Positions 1-11,330 of a stretch of DNA of 64,000 nt are shown here, piece by piece; within the stretch, counting starts at the first letter, position 1; the number at the start of each line of letters is the position of its first letter. The stretch is from Linanthus parryae (lineage: Eukaryota > Streptophyta > Magnoliopsida > Ericales > Polemoniaceae), in the NCBI GenBank assembly GCA_023055425.1, contig JALGPY010000006.1, positions 75,266,435-75,330,434 on the forward strand, given 5' to 3'. The notes beneath the pieces are model-generated. The model saw only the letters and a list, made by a program, of their open reading frames with translations, ran no database searches and was not told the origin of the DNA. Both the position numbers and the translations under genes were made by a program.

Positions 1-243
1 AAGATCAAAGCCTATCTGTCTAGATAGTAGCCAAACGCGAACGTAAGCTATCTCATATGGTAGTTGTACTGCAAGCTCAAAGCCTATCTGTCAAGATAGT
101 AGCCAAACGTGAACGTAAGCCTATCTCATATGGTAGAAGTACTACAAACTCAAAGCCTATCTGTCTAGATAGCAGCCAAACGCGACTAAATCCTATCTCA
201 TATGATAGCAGTTAAAACGAATTCAAAGCCTATCTGTCAAGAT
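1..243. repeat. Tandem array of short hairpin units (Tat element, copy 1)
   Basis: About seven degenerate units of roughly 33-40 bp are visible. They alternate between forms such as CTATCTGTCTAGATAG and CTATCTCATATGGTAG. Each core is a short inverted repeat, for example CTATCT and AGATAG around a 4-base loop. The array runs off the left edge, so its true length is unknown. The same array type occurs at 51540-52080, between pol and the antisense gene of the second Tat element. That places this copy just downstream of a pol region lying outside the window. Confidence 0.85.
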
Positions 244-446
244 AGCCATGGGCTCTCAAGCCTCAGCCTAATGGTGGAAAATTCTACTTATCCGTAAGAA
301 GCGATCACATAAAGTCTCACATTCATGTAAGCAAAAACATGAACTAATCAAAAGCAAAAAAATCAAAATACGCAAAACCAGCACGCGCAAAAACAGGACA
401 ATTGCTCAAGCAATCCAAGGATCGTGGCAACAAGGGGAACAAAAAT

Positions 447-3400
447 TTACAATAGAGTTTGGAAGAGCGATGCTAAAATTTCAATCCTCAAAGATGCTGC
501 CAACTTGATGCTATTGGCAGTTAGTTTCCCCAAGAGAGCCTTGTCATCCAAATGGCGTTTAGTGGCTGCATCAAATTCTCTAACCATCCGCTCTAACTCT
601 GCCTTGCGCGCATCAAGAGCGGCTTTCTCCTCCCTATCGGCAGCATACTCGGACTTGAGTTGCGCAGAATTACGGATTTTTATCAACCTCTACACAAGGA
701 AGTCCAACTCCAAACACCCCGCTGCGATCTGCTGAAACTCTTATGCGCTAGCAAGGAGGGCCTGAGCGCTGTGAACAGTAGTGCTCACGGGCATAGTTCC
801 ATGAACTCTCTCCAAAAGAGAAACCATCTTTCTGAAGAGTTCCCCTCTGTCTTTTGGGTCTAGTTCCAGCACTCTAGTGAATGCAGTGGGGAACGACACG
901 CGCACTCTCATTAGCCACTCGAGGCAAGCTTGGTCGATACTTGTACGCGTGGAAAAAAAAGCAAAGCACTCAGCAAAAACATGGGTTCAGAAACTAAGTA
1001 TCATGGACAAAACGGAATGGACTTACCTATTCCTTCGACGATTTGCAGAAGAGGGGCAATGGGTACCACTGCTTGCGAACTAGAAATGGCCGCCTTGGCT
1101 AACCTTTGATCTGCCTAAGACTCCCGTGCGAAGTACGACTCATGAATTTCAAAACTTCACTTAACTACAGCAGGATTTGCAGCTTGCGAACCCCATACTT
1201 CAAACGGGTTCTCGGAGAAAAAGGCATCCAAATCCAAATCAAAACCTCCCGCAAAGGCAGCATTTCTCGAAATACTCGCCGCAGGAGGTGCGTCACGCCT
1301 GGTTGACTCAGTCCCTTTGACATTCTGACTAATAGAGAGGTTGTTCCCAAGCTAAAACAGCATGGACAACACGCTCACCCAACTCAGCATCATGATTAGG
1401 GGGCATAGGCTCTCCAGCATTTTCACCAAGGAGCGCGTCTTCCACAGCCGTCGCATTTGCTTCCCGCCCAACATCTTCTTCATCTGAGGAAATGTGTATT
1501 AATGGGGTGGCAGGAGTAGCATCATGTTCTTTCCTTTGGTCCTTTTCATCCTGCTCTTCAACGAACTCGAGATGCTCCCCATCGGAACCACCTTCAACCA
1601 TGGGAGTTCTTTCCATTACAGTCTGCCCTGTATAACCTGCATCAGAAACGAGGGGAACTTCTCCCGTATCTTCCTCATCAGAGTTATTCCCTGTGGCAGA
1701 ATAAGAATAATATTTCAGGGGTCATGAAATATCGATTCCAAGGAAAAGAAAGAAATGAGTAGTACCATTTCTCTTAAAAACAGGATTGACGGCAGACTGC
1801 TTGGTGAATTCCATTCGAGAATGCTTCGATTGCTGAGAAAATATGTCACTAGCCTCAGGTTCGTCACTAGTTCGCTTTCTCGTCGAGCTTTCGTCAATTG
1901 AAGCCAGTAAGGCTTCTAATGCATCATAAACCAGCTTCTGGACTTCAGGAGTCATAGGCCTGGCCGGGTCAATGTGACTGTCAGGTACAGAGGACTTTTG
2001 TAAGAATGTCTTCTCCTCGCGTAAGCAGTCGATAAAACTTGCGCTACGATCTCCAGAGGCGAAGCGCCTCAAACAACACTGATACAAAGAAAATGGCAAA
2101 GTTAAGTGTAGCACATGAAAACATGAAGACAAGGGAAGGAGGCGCGAGCATACCTGGATGAAGGAGTCCACATACTTAACTTTGGCTGTAAAAGATTTTT
2201 GCTTAATAACGTCAATCTTTTTTTTTTGAGAACGAATTGAGCTCACAAATGCCGATCTTTAGCCAACAAATAGTAAAAGACGTAACGTGAATCATCACGA
2301 CTACAGGTTGTCTTAAAGGGGTACTCTTTTTTTGGGAGTGTTGGAGCCTTGCTAGGTTGGAAAAGAGCATGACCACGGCTGTTCTGAAAATTGATAAGAC
2401 GATGGGTTTGAAAATTCTTGAAATATACCCACCCAGGAGTATTTCTACCTCTCCTGCTACGCGGCGGTTGAATCATAGGGAGCTCAGCAAGGAGAAGGGA
2501 AGTACCCCGGCCATATATAACACTGTCATAACAATTTTTTACAATAGAATCGGGCCACAACGGAGGGGCGGCAGCATCATACCCGACCTGGGGCCTCACG
2601 CGAACTGGATCATGGAAGACGGTGAGATGCTCATAACTGGAAGTCTCGGGACCAGGCGCGTATTCAGGCAAAGCAGGTAGATATCCCCTTGGGACCCAGT
2701 TAACGAACCTACTGTAGACCCAATCTCTCTTAGTAATGTGATCAGCGATGATTACGCGGTCTTCCTTGGGGTAGAAATCCACCCAGAAATCTATGTTTTT
2801 GTCCTCCATTCGAGTAACTTAAGGACGAGGATGGAAGTAACGAACGTCGTCGCATATGAGGGAAAAGGTGCGTTGGGGAGCTTTTGTTTTGTACCAACGA
2901 GGGGAGAGGAAAATTCGTGTGGCATTGGGCGCATTCCATAAGTCTACGTCGAGAGGGTCTGGAGCGTACACATGCCTTCTTCCGAAAACCCACATAGATA
3001 AACATGTAGTATTAACAAAAGTGGTGACATCAACTCTTCCCTGCGACTGCTCGGTGTGCTCCATAGCTAAATCTAGACGATAGTACAGGGAGCCTAATAC
3101 AAGAGGCCCTAAGGCTACTTTCTGTCCAAGTGACAGTCTCACAGCAAGTGCGAGTACTTGGGTAAAGACTCCGTCGCGGGGGGACCCATCTATCAAGTAG
3201 TGTGATAACTACACACAGAGAAATCCAAAGAGGGTAAAATTAAGACCTTTGTTGTCAAAACTGACAACAGCTTTATAATCCTTGTCTCGCCACTCGCGAG
3301 CCACGTGTGGTTTGACATAATCTTTGAAGAAATACATCACCCACTTTGACCAGATTTTCTTCGGACTAGAGGACACATATGCAAATTCCTTACTAGGTTC

Positions 3401-4275
3401 GGTCGCGCCTGTTTTCCAGCGCGAAGTAGCTTTCTTCAAGTCTTCTATACAGACTTTCATATCCTCGAATGATTGAAGCTCTTGCGGATCAGTCAAAGGG
3501 GTTAGGGGATCAATGACCCCCATACTTGGAAAATGCAGCCAAACTTCCGTATCTTCCAAGGTGGGAGCGTCTTCAAAATCAGGAAAATGAAAGGTGTGCA
3601 TCTTTTTGGAATACCTTGAAAATAATGTCTGTAGCATGACATTATCAACTCTGACATGGAGCCCCTTTGTGGCGCGGACAGCGTGAAATATGTTGGCACG
3701 TTTCAACTCCCTCGCGTAATTAATAAGCATGTATTCTGTCCATTCTTCCATCCAGTCAAGCCCATCCATAAAGGCTTGTGGGAGAATATCCGTAATGCCG
3801 TACAAACCAGGTTCGATGCCAAGCCTTTGTACATATTAAGTGTTGGCCACATCCCAGTCAGAGCTTGCGGTCTCAGGCACAAGTTGTAGAGCGTCATCTA
3901 TCGGAGATGCTCGGAGAGTGGTTGCCTTAATAGTGGCTACGTAAAAATCATCACCACCCAGATATGGGGCCTTGTACCAAAGTTCTGTGGGAAGTTCCGG
4001 CACCTCGACAGCTTCTTTTTTTGATTTCTTCGGAGCCATTGAAGGGAATACAAGAACAACATATTACAACCCGATTGCATAGAAGAGGAAAGGAGAAAAG
4101 GGGGGAGAAGAGTATCTGCAAAATTCAACCACAAATTTCAAAAGTAGCAAGAAGCCATTTACTCACCTTCTTGACGATTGAGCGCTTGAACTTCTTGGGA
4201 GAATTTTTTGACAATCTGATCAAGAACCTGGTCGAAGGTTTCTGCTTCTTGCTGAGGATTTTCACTCTGATGCAT
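447..4275 (-). pseudogene. Antisense plant mobile domain (PMD) gene of a Tat element, copy 1, broken
   Basis: This is a multi-exon gene on the strand opposite the retrotransposon. Exon 1 (ATG at 4273-4275) encodes a short acidic and glutamine-rich start and ends at a GTGAGT donor (4166). The next coding block (4039-3836) begins MAPKKSKKEAVEVPELPTEL. It is followed in the same frame, after a TAA, by 3805-3209 (KIWSKWVMYFF) and then 3196-2819 (VALGPLVLGSLYYRLDLA and a later MWVFGRR). These motifs match the PMD family, known from MAIN/MAIL1 proteins and from transposon-borne copies. A 75-bp GT-AG intron is seen at 2079-2153. The C-terminal part is acidic and then coiled-coil-like (686-447), with a TFTRVLELDPKDRGEL-type motif near 840-890. 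A TGA in place of a cysteine codon and a frameshift in an A-run near 2220-2240 break it. The function of such element-borne PMD proteins is unknown. Recognition of the domain is fairly sure; the full exon model is not. Confidence 0.7.
2079..2153 (-). other. Predicted spliceosomal intron in antisense PMD gene, copy 1
   Basis: On the minus strand the exon ends CATCCAG, followed by GTATGCTCGC. The intron ends TTTGTATCAG before TGTTGTTTGAGGC. Length is 75 bp. The second PMD copy has a 74-bp intron at the same coding position (55044-55117), with the same downstream exon start (TG-TGTTTGAGGC type). Confidence 0.75.
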
Positions 4276-4654
4276 ACGAACTCAAAAGAAACAACAATGG
4301 AAAAGTTCTAATTGAAGAAAGAAAAGGATTTAAATAGCTTTCAGATTGAAGAGTCGCGGCTGCTGACGTCTGCTGAGTTAGCAACGCTTCGGTATCCGGC
4401 GAGATTGGCGACCCATCAAATCATTCTGAGTCATTCTTGCCTCGAAAATAGGCAAAAATTGTGGATTGCGTCTGATTAGCTACACAGCGGCCACGCTTCG
4501 TCAGAAAACAAACGGTGCTTCTAAAACCTAGGCAATTATGTCTATGACCGGGGGCTAGGGATTTGAATCTGAATTCAAAATTCAATTTTCTGCGTGAAGC
4601 CCACGCGCGGCTGATTTTACGCGACTACACAACGAACGCGCGCTTGACATTCGC

Positions 4655-4669
4655 GTAAAAGGGGGCTAA
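4655..4669 (+). other. Polypurine tract of Tat element, copy 1
   Basis: GTAAAAGGGGGCTAA lies directly before the TG that opens the 3' LTR. The second Tat copy has GCAAAATGGGGCTAA at the equivalent place (57514-57528). This primes plus-strand DNA synthesis. Confidence 0.8.
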
Positions 4670-5301
4670 TGTAGATGGTGCTTTCCAGACAGACAGATCA
4701 CAGCCACGTGGCAGCCATCCAGCACACCCATTTGTGCTCCATATACACCGGATAACTACCTATGCTTTTCCACGTGGGGGCTGCGAGACAGGGCCCTCGC
4801 GTACCAACACGGGAGTTGTGGGGACTTAGTGGTTTGGACGCTAGGGTAAGGCTCGTCGCGCGCGTGCGACAATCAAGCTCGCGCGCGACCCTTTGTTACT
4901 GCTTTGAGAGACTTAATGGCCACGTGCTATAAACCCGGCTTGACCTCATAACGGTCTCCGGTATGTACTGCCAGGTGCCTAACGGTTCCTATATATACGG
5001 TCGAACGTGCTGTTACGGGGGCTACCATTAAGCCGCCATTTATGGTGTATTAACCCCCTCACAACGGTCACTTCTCCACTATATATAGGATCGTTATCCC
5101 TCCGTTGCGACACTCTAGTTAAACGCTAGTCCTACACGAGTTCTTCTGGACTTACCGAAGCTCTGCCATTAAGCTATCTCTCTCTCTCTCTCAGTTACCA
5201 TTGCTTACCCTCTCCCTACACACAACCCTACATCTCTATGTGTTCCTATTCCCTACTTGAGGTGCACATTTGGATCTCTCCGAAGGATTTCTTTCCGCAC
5301 A
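4670..5301 (+). repeat. 3' LTR of Tat-type Ty3/gypsy element, copy 1
   Basis: The LTR begins TGTAGATGGTGCTTTCCAG and ends at CCGCACA. It aligns along its length with the 3' LTR of copy 2 (57529-62549 after removing the nested insertion). Shared blocks include a CCACGTGGCAGC box, a GAGACAGGG block and a CCCCTC..AACGGTCACT block upstream of the TATA box. A TC-rich microsatellite lies at about 5172-5192. The sequence continues straight into the tail of an older gypsy element. Confidence 0.8.
5080..5087 (+). promoter_or_regulatory. Probable TATA box in Tat LTR, copy 1
   Basis: TATATATA lies about 10 bp after a conserved AACGGTCACT block. The same arrangement is found in both LTRs of the second Tat copy, so this is the likely core promoter of the family. 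Confidence 0.6.
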
Positions 5302-5723
5302 CTCCCAAAATTCATTTTGGGCTGATTACCACTATACTGCGCTCGTTGCTCATTCTCCGATTTGCCTTGGGGACAAGGCATTTCTCAACCGCGGGGGAGT
5401 TGTTATGGGTCAACCGTATCGTGCGGATCAGCCTCATTATCATTATCATTATTAATATTAATTATTTTGTATTAGTTAATTAATTATTTTATTTCGTTAA
5501 TTAGTTAAATAATTGGACCGTGTTTTCTTTAACGGTTCTTTCCTGGGCCTCTTTGGTCGAACTGTTTATGTTAGGGTAGGCTTTATTTTTCTATTTAAAC
5601 ACTGTAAACGTTCATTTTGTTCATAAAAAAAATAAATAAAATCCTTAGTGTTTTTATTTTTAGTGTTTTTCGTGTATGTTCGTGTTTGTGTGCCCGATCG
5701 ATTACAAATCAACTATCAACACA
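5302..5723 (+). mobile_element. 3' tail and LTR of an older non-Tat Ty3/gypsy element
   Basis: Internal sequence (5302-5388) ends with a GGGGACAAGGC block and a purine tract CCGCGGGGGAGT (5389-5400). It is followed by an LTR starting TGTTATGGGTCAACCG (5401). Two further LTRs of this family lie inverted at 12992-13353 and 14304-14651, with the same CAACCGCAGGGGAGT junction. Tat copy 1 apparently inserted into this element, leaving only its 3' part. The LTR end near 5723 is approximate. Confidence 0.6.
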
Positions 5724-8567
5724 GTCTCAGAAGAAAGATAGTGTAGGAAAATGAAATAGCCATGAAAGTATGAAATTTTATGTACTAGAGTTTTCGAACA
5801 AAATGAGCCTCCCAACGAGTTCCAGCAGCCAAGCAGGGGAGCATGCTGATTTAATAAAATTAAATAGTTAATTTATTTATAATTTAAAGAAAATTATAAT
5901 TATTTATTTTAACTATACATAATTTCTAATGTATACTCCAATAGTGTTATGTAAAATTTAGTTAAGTTGTAGTAAAAGTAATTAAAAAAATATTTGCTCC
6001 GTCCCGCAAAAATAGTCCATATTTCTATTTTGGTCTGTCCCAAAATGATTGTCCACTTACATTTTCAAGGTAAAAAAATAATGAAGTTACAATACTACCC
6101 TTTCATATTCAATGCACCTGGTTTTAGAGAAAACAAAATCAAGAATAATAGTGGAAATAGCATGACAACAACTTGTAGTGGTTAGCATTAATTGCATGTC
6201 TCCAAAAAAAGGTTGTAGTTTTAAAAATGGACTATCTTTGCAGGATGGAGGGAGTATAAATAATAAATAAAATGATGAGAGAGATAGACAAATAGAATTC
6301 AGCTATCAACTTTTCGGCTTTTTTAATATAATGAGATGGACAAATATCCTCTAAAAAACAGCATGTGGAGCCTATTGGAGACAAAAAAATCTCGTCTTAT
6401 TTATATTAGTTGTTAAGTTGCTCTATGCGTGGGGCGGGCTTGTATGACGATGAAATACTGAGTAGCTTGAACAAAATATATGAAGATAACATCGGCAGAG
6501 TGAAGTATAGAGATTGATATTCTGACTCATGTAATTCGTATACCAAACTACTTGTCAAAGCACAATATTTAGATACATGGATATAATTGTCCACATGAAA
6601 AAAGTAATGTTGGTAAATAATGTCATTCTTTAGGGCCAGTTCTGATATAACGTCCAAATACTTATCAAAATCAGTAGTTTTATTGGAATATTTTTATATA
6701 TAGTATATATAAAAATGGGTTATATCGTATTATTGTTCTGAAAATCAGTAGTTTAATTTCATTGGAATATCTTTTACTATTAATATAAGTGCCAGGTTCC
6801 TCAATCTTTTTATTTTGGAATCTCTTAAAGCTAATTAAAGTTTTTATAGAAAAACATAGAAAATCGAAGCATGCAAACATGCTCTATAACAGAACTACGC
6901 TGCTTTCAATTTCTTATATTCCACTTTTATCTCGAAATTTAGAAATATATATATTCCATTGGTTCTTTCTTGTATGGAATTTTTATTTAGTGTAGCAATC
7001 ATCTATTTGTTAGCATTTATAGTCTGAAGATAAGCTATGTACAACCGAAAGAAGAAACATATTTGTAAGATCTTCCTTTCACAGGGAAGAAGCTAAAGAT
7101 CATAATCAACCAAAGTAAAAGAAATAGTTCATATTGCAAGCACGATGGCAGCATATTCTCATTGAAATTTCTCCCATCATGAACAACGCTCCGACAAATA
7201 CATTGTCGTAAGAAGCCTTCATAGATATCTTATAAAACAATAGCAAGAGTTACTCAATATTAAGAGGTGACTCAAACTATCTATAATATAATACAATAGC
7301 TAAACATCTGTAATTCTTAGTGATGTTTATTTGATAATTAAGTGTTTGGTTGCAGGAGTGACGATCTCCTAAGCACTCACCGACACCAAATTATAATACA
7401 TTGAAAGATGGAATAAGGAATTAAATTAATAGAAAAGTTATCACCCTTTTGCAAAGCCAAGTATGCACTTTTTAATAAGAGCTAACAATTATGTTTACAA
7501 TTACATTTAGAAAGTGATCAAACATTAATAAAAAAATGTCTATATAATTTAAATTAATGCATAAACATGCTAGATAAGAAGACATGACTGACTTACTCAG
7601 TCCATTGCCTTTGCATATAGCATAGAAGATAATAATATGTAATACTCAAGATACTTAATAAGTACATGCATATAAGAGAGTTTTTTATCGTCATAATTTC
7701 ATGAACATGTGATGAAAATAAGATCTTGAGGACAATGTACTTTAGTTGTTGGTTGCAATGACCTTCAGGGAAGTTAAAAGTTTTATTTATAGCACTGATC
7801 ATAGGTAAATGAATCAATTTTTTTTTTTGTTTTTTTTTTTGCAAACAACTTCATTCAACTCAATTACAAAATACATATACATGAACATATTAATAACACA
7901 ATTGAAATTCAATGATTGTACAATGAATAAAACTCATGTATATGTAAATGTATAATTTAAGTCAAGAGTTCTACTTTCAATGCATTGGAAACTCAAAAAG
8001 TTAGACAAATTTATTTAATCAATGTATAATGCATGTAGGATGACTACATGTCATAGAAATCTAAGTTGGCAAAACATGATTGGTTTAAATTTCTTACATG
8101 TATTCCACTTGAAAAAATGACATGACGCATGTCAAGAGAAGAATAGTTCTCATATCACACATGGCATAAGGAGAGACTATTTCTCTTGCTTATATACATA
8201 CACATATATATATATATATATTTAAAACATAGCCGCTATTTAACTGATCTATTATAGCTGCTCTAATAATTTTGTCAATGAGCAGGTCTAGGTTGATGTG
8301 GGTGCAGCCTCTGGGTCTCGTGAAGATTGTGCATGTCGGTCCCTGACGTTGCTGGAGGCTTTTAAAGTAGCCCCATTACTTTTGAAGTAATGAAACGTTG
8401 ACCTCATGCCTAAAATAAATGCAAAAATCGCCCACTTCTTTTAGTTACTCCTCATTGCAGCCCTTAGAAATTTTATAAAACTCCACTTTGGCCATTCTGT
8501 TGGAATCTTCTCTGTTTGGCTCTTAACATCAACTTTTGACTTGTGGTTTGGCCTCTTAACTTTCTAA
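5724..8567. other. AT-rich stretch without recognisable genes
   Basis: Apart from the MITE at 5991-6256 I see no coding region here. A TA-rich microsatellite lies near 8200-8222 and a T-rich run near 7820-7842. The last part (about 8270-8567) continues the decayed copia sequence into which the Helitron inserted: the base left of the Helitron end here joins to the sequence at 12495. Confidence 0.6.
5991..6256. mobile_element. Stowaway-like MITE
   Basis: The left end reads TATTTGCTCCGTCCCGCAAA. The right end, read on the other strand, is TACTCCCTCCATCCTGCAAA. These are inverted terminal repeats of the CTCCCTCCGTCCC type, with a TA at each edge. Length including the TA is 266 bp. There is no coding capacity. 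Such elements are moved by Tc1/mariner transposases. Confidence 0.85.
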
Positions 8568-8821
8568 CTAGTCGGTAACCCGCGCTAAAGTGCGGGTGTC
8601 AGATTAATTTTGTGTCGTTTTACAGCAATTGGTAATTGACACATGGAAGATAATATGTTGATCTCATATGTCTGAAATGCATACTTAAAAATGGAAAAAC
8701 AACTCAAGTTATCATAGTCATAGCAATTAAACTACTCAATAATACTACGCAATTAAAGTACTCAAGTAATCATGGTGCTCCCCCATTGTCTCCACATTTC
8801 AGAAATAAAGAAATTTATTTC

Positions 8822-11330
8822 TTACGCTTTTGATTCTTTTTTCGTTGGAAGTTTGGTTTCTTTTGGTGCTAGTTTTTTAAAGGATGTAATGTTAATGTTA
8901 AGATCTGTTGCCTCAGCTCCACTGCCTGATGTAGATTTTTCCTTTAAGTTTGACTTGTGATCCCCTTTTGTAACGATGCTTAGTGGTTCCCTGTCTTTAA
9001 TCTCATCAATTAATTTTGCTTTCGGAGGGGAGGTTTGGCGCGTCTTTGTTACTTTGGCTGGGCGTGGCTTGGTGGCAAGCTCCTCAGTACTTTGAACCGT
9101 GGCATCCAAATTAGATGTTTGCAGTCCTGTGTTTGTTGCTTCTATGGCCTTAGTAATTAAGTTCCGCTTCCTCTTTTTCATGTTTCTTGGAAGTGGCTCT
9201 TTGTCGCTCTCTTCTACTTTAATGGGTAGTTTGCCCGTCTTGCGGTTTTTGACATATACACTGGATACACACTGTAATAGGACAACAAAAGGGAAGCAAG
9301 TTTGGTATCTAACCACTATTGTATGTAGAACATAGACACTTCATGGGTGTAAACACTCACCTTGAGAGGATTTTTCTTTTGGATTGGTGCTTTCATCTTA
9401 GGTTTTATTCTTTGTAAAGTAGACCCTGTTTCTGCGCAATTATCCTTTGGATCTTTTGATGGCCCGTGTTCCCCTGTTCTCAGGTCCCACACTTTTGTCA
9501 CCGTAAGTTATCCCTACCTTTCTGTATATTGTATGCAGTCACATGTAATTGGAAGATATACTTCCTGTCACATATTTTCTCTAGTATTTGGTAGGACTGT
9601 AACTCGGGCGGGCTGGGCGGGTTGACGCCCTTGTCCAAGCCCGAGCCCGAGTTCAGTTGGGGTTGCCCAAGCCCAACCCAGCCCGAGTTAGGAGCATCGC
9701 CAACCCGTCCAAACCCAAATTTGAACAATCCAATTCGGGTTCGGGTTGAATTCGGGCTAGCCCATTCAACTAATAAATTAACATAGTTATCACATTCAGC
9801 ACAATTAAAATTTCCCCCTTAAAGTTAAGTTAATAACTTTCATATAAAAATAGATAACAAATGCAGACAATTCAATTTTTTGTTATTTAAGGCTAAAAAA
9901 TGATGACTATATATTGTTAGAGTGAATAAAAAGATTATCCATATGGATAATATTTTAATTCATAAATGGATAATAGTAACCCTCCTTGGGCCCTTTCGCT
10001 TCTACAAGACGATGTAAAAGGGTGTCACAACCCCTAATTTTTCATTTATAGAAGCATCATTTCTTCAAAAAAAAACATTATCCATTTATAAAAGAGAATA
10101 ATAAATATTTTGTTTTAAACATCTATTAATTGTGAGCATAAACACAATTAAAACATCATTAATATTTAATAAGAAATAATAGATTCTCGATAAATATGCT
10201 ATATAGTACTCTCAAAATATAACATTTATAGGTAATGAATATATAAATCGGGAAACTTGGGCTACCCCGTCATTTAATATTCGTACCCAAGCCCGACCCT
10301 AATTGTAATTCGGGTTGAGAATTTTTGCTCGAGCCCGTTCATATTACTCAAAACATGTGTCCAAGCCCGACTTTAGTCCGGGCTGGGTTCGGGTTGGTCG
10401 GGTTCAACCCGTCCAAGTTGCACCCCTAGTATTTGGTGTACTTTTGTGGTTGTGGTATCTTCATTCTACAGTTGGGGACAATATAATCAATAGGAACATA
10501 GAAATACTGAAAAACCAATACGAGAAGGTTATGTGTTATCGGCGTTCACCTAATACTCATGTATCATAGTTTGAACGAAATTTTTAAATATACGACCGCC
10601 TAGATAGGTTATGGTGATTAACACTGTAAAAGTTCACAGTAACTGTCTATTGTGTGTAGCATTTGAGGGTGAATTTTATGTTTGGTGAGAAATTCTGGGC
10701 TTTCTTCATTCTTAAGTTATGCATCGGAATAACAAATACTTGCCTCAAGACACATTGAAGAAAGTTCATATTGCTGTTTTGATTACAATTTTCTCAGCAT
10801 GCTTATCAAAAATCACAAAGATTGGAGTCCCAGTTGAATCTGTAACTTCAACTTTCAATTTGTATCTGAATGGGAAATCAGATTACTACTTCGCAAGGAA
10901 AATAGTGAAAAATTTTTCATTTATAAGCTTATTGTCATACCTGGGTGTTGGGAATTTTGGTTCGCGGTTGCATCGATCACACCACATGCCTTCATTTGAC
11001 GGCTTCACCTTCTTTCTGGAAATTTCACGATACATAGTACCATCCGAATTTGTAGTTTATCTTCTCAATTTTTGTAATACACGTGAAGATGGCCTCCTGT
11101 CGTAGGAGCGATTGTCAAAGATGCTGAGTTACGAAAGATATATCGTTTATGTCAATATTGCATAATACTAACCAGTAACAATTTACCTGCTGACTATCTT
11201 GACTTCGCATATGTAGTATATCAGCTATCGCCCTCCGATTCTGATTTGCTTGTTCTTCACATGGGATTATCATTGGACGTTCACTTTGTTTTGATCTTAC
11301 ACAAGGTTCAGAGTGGAGAGGCCTTGTATT
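8822..11330 (-). pseudogene. Replication protein A 70-kDa subunit-like (C-terminal OB fold) pseudogene
   Basis: RPA70 binds single-stranded DNA. Exons read on the minus strand. About 11330-11187 gives NRRAIADIL and ends at a GTAAAT donor. 11096-10941 gives EAIFTCITKIEKI then GWYYVS, and, after a TGA and frame change, MWCDRCNREPKFPTPR. A 75-bp GT-AG intron (10866-10940) follows, then 10865-10766 gives YKLKVEVTDSTGTPIF. This is the zinc-ribbon OB fold of RPA70. The first cysteine pair is lost at the TGA, and a second stop follows KTAI. Lysine-rich downstream blocks at 9501-9362 and 9273-8822, split by a GTGAGT...TTACAG intron, may be its tail; that link is inferred. A hAT-like element splits the region. 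RPA-like genes are known passengers of plant Helitrons. Confidence 0.7.
9592..10428. mobile_element. hAT-like non-autonomous element
   Basis: The ends are TAGGACTGTAACTCGGGCGG and, inverted, TAGGGGTGCAACTTGGACGG. Both are flanked by the 8-bp duplication GTATTTGG (9584-9591 and 10429-10436). The subterminal regions are rich in CCCGAGC / GCCCGA motifs, and the middle is AT-rich and non-coding. An 8-bp target duplication with TAGGG-type ends is typical of hAT elements. Confidence 0.9.

Noticed and set aside
424..1306. Plus-strand open frames across the first 4 kb
   Set aside because: They are shadows of the minus-strand PMD gene and its coiled-coil tail; the minus-strand readings have family motifs and splice sites, the plus-strand ones do not.
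9362..9625. Plus-strand frame with a hydrophobic, signal-like start
   Set aside because: It is antisense to the lysine-rich exon of the Helitron-borne pseudogene and runs into the hAT element.
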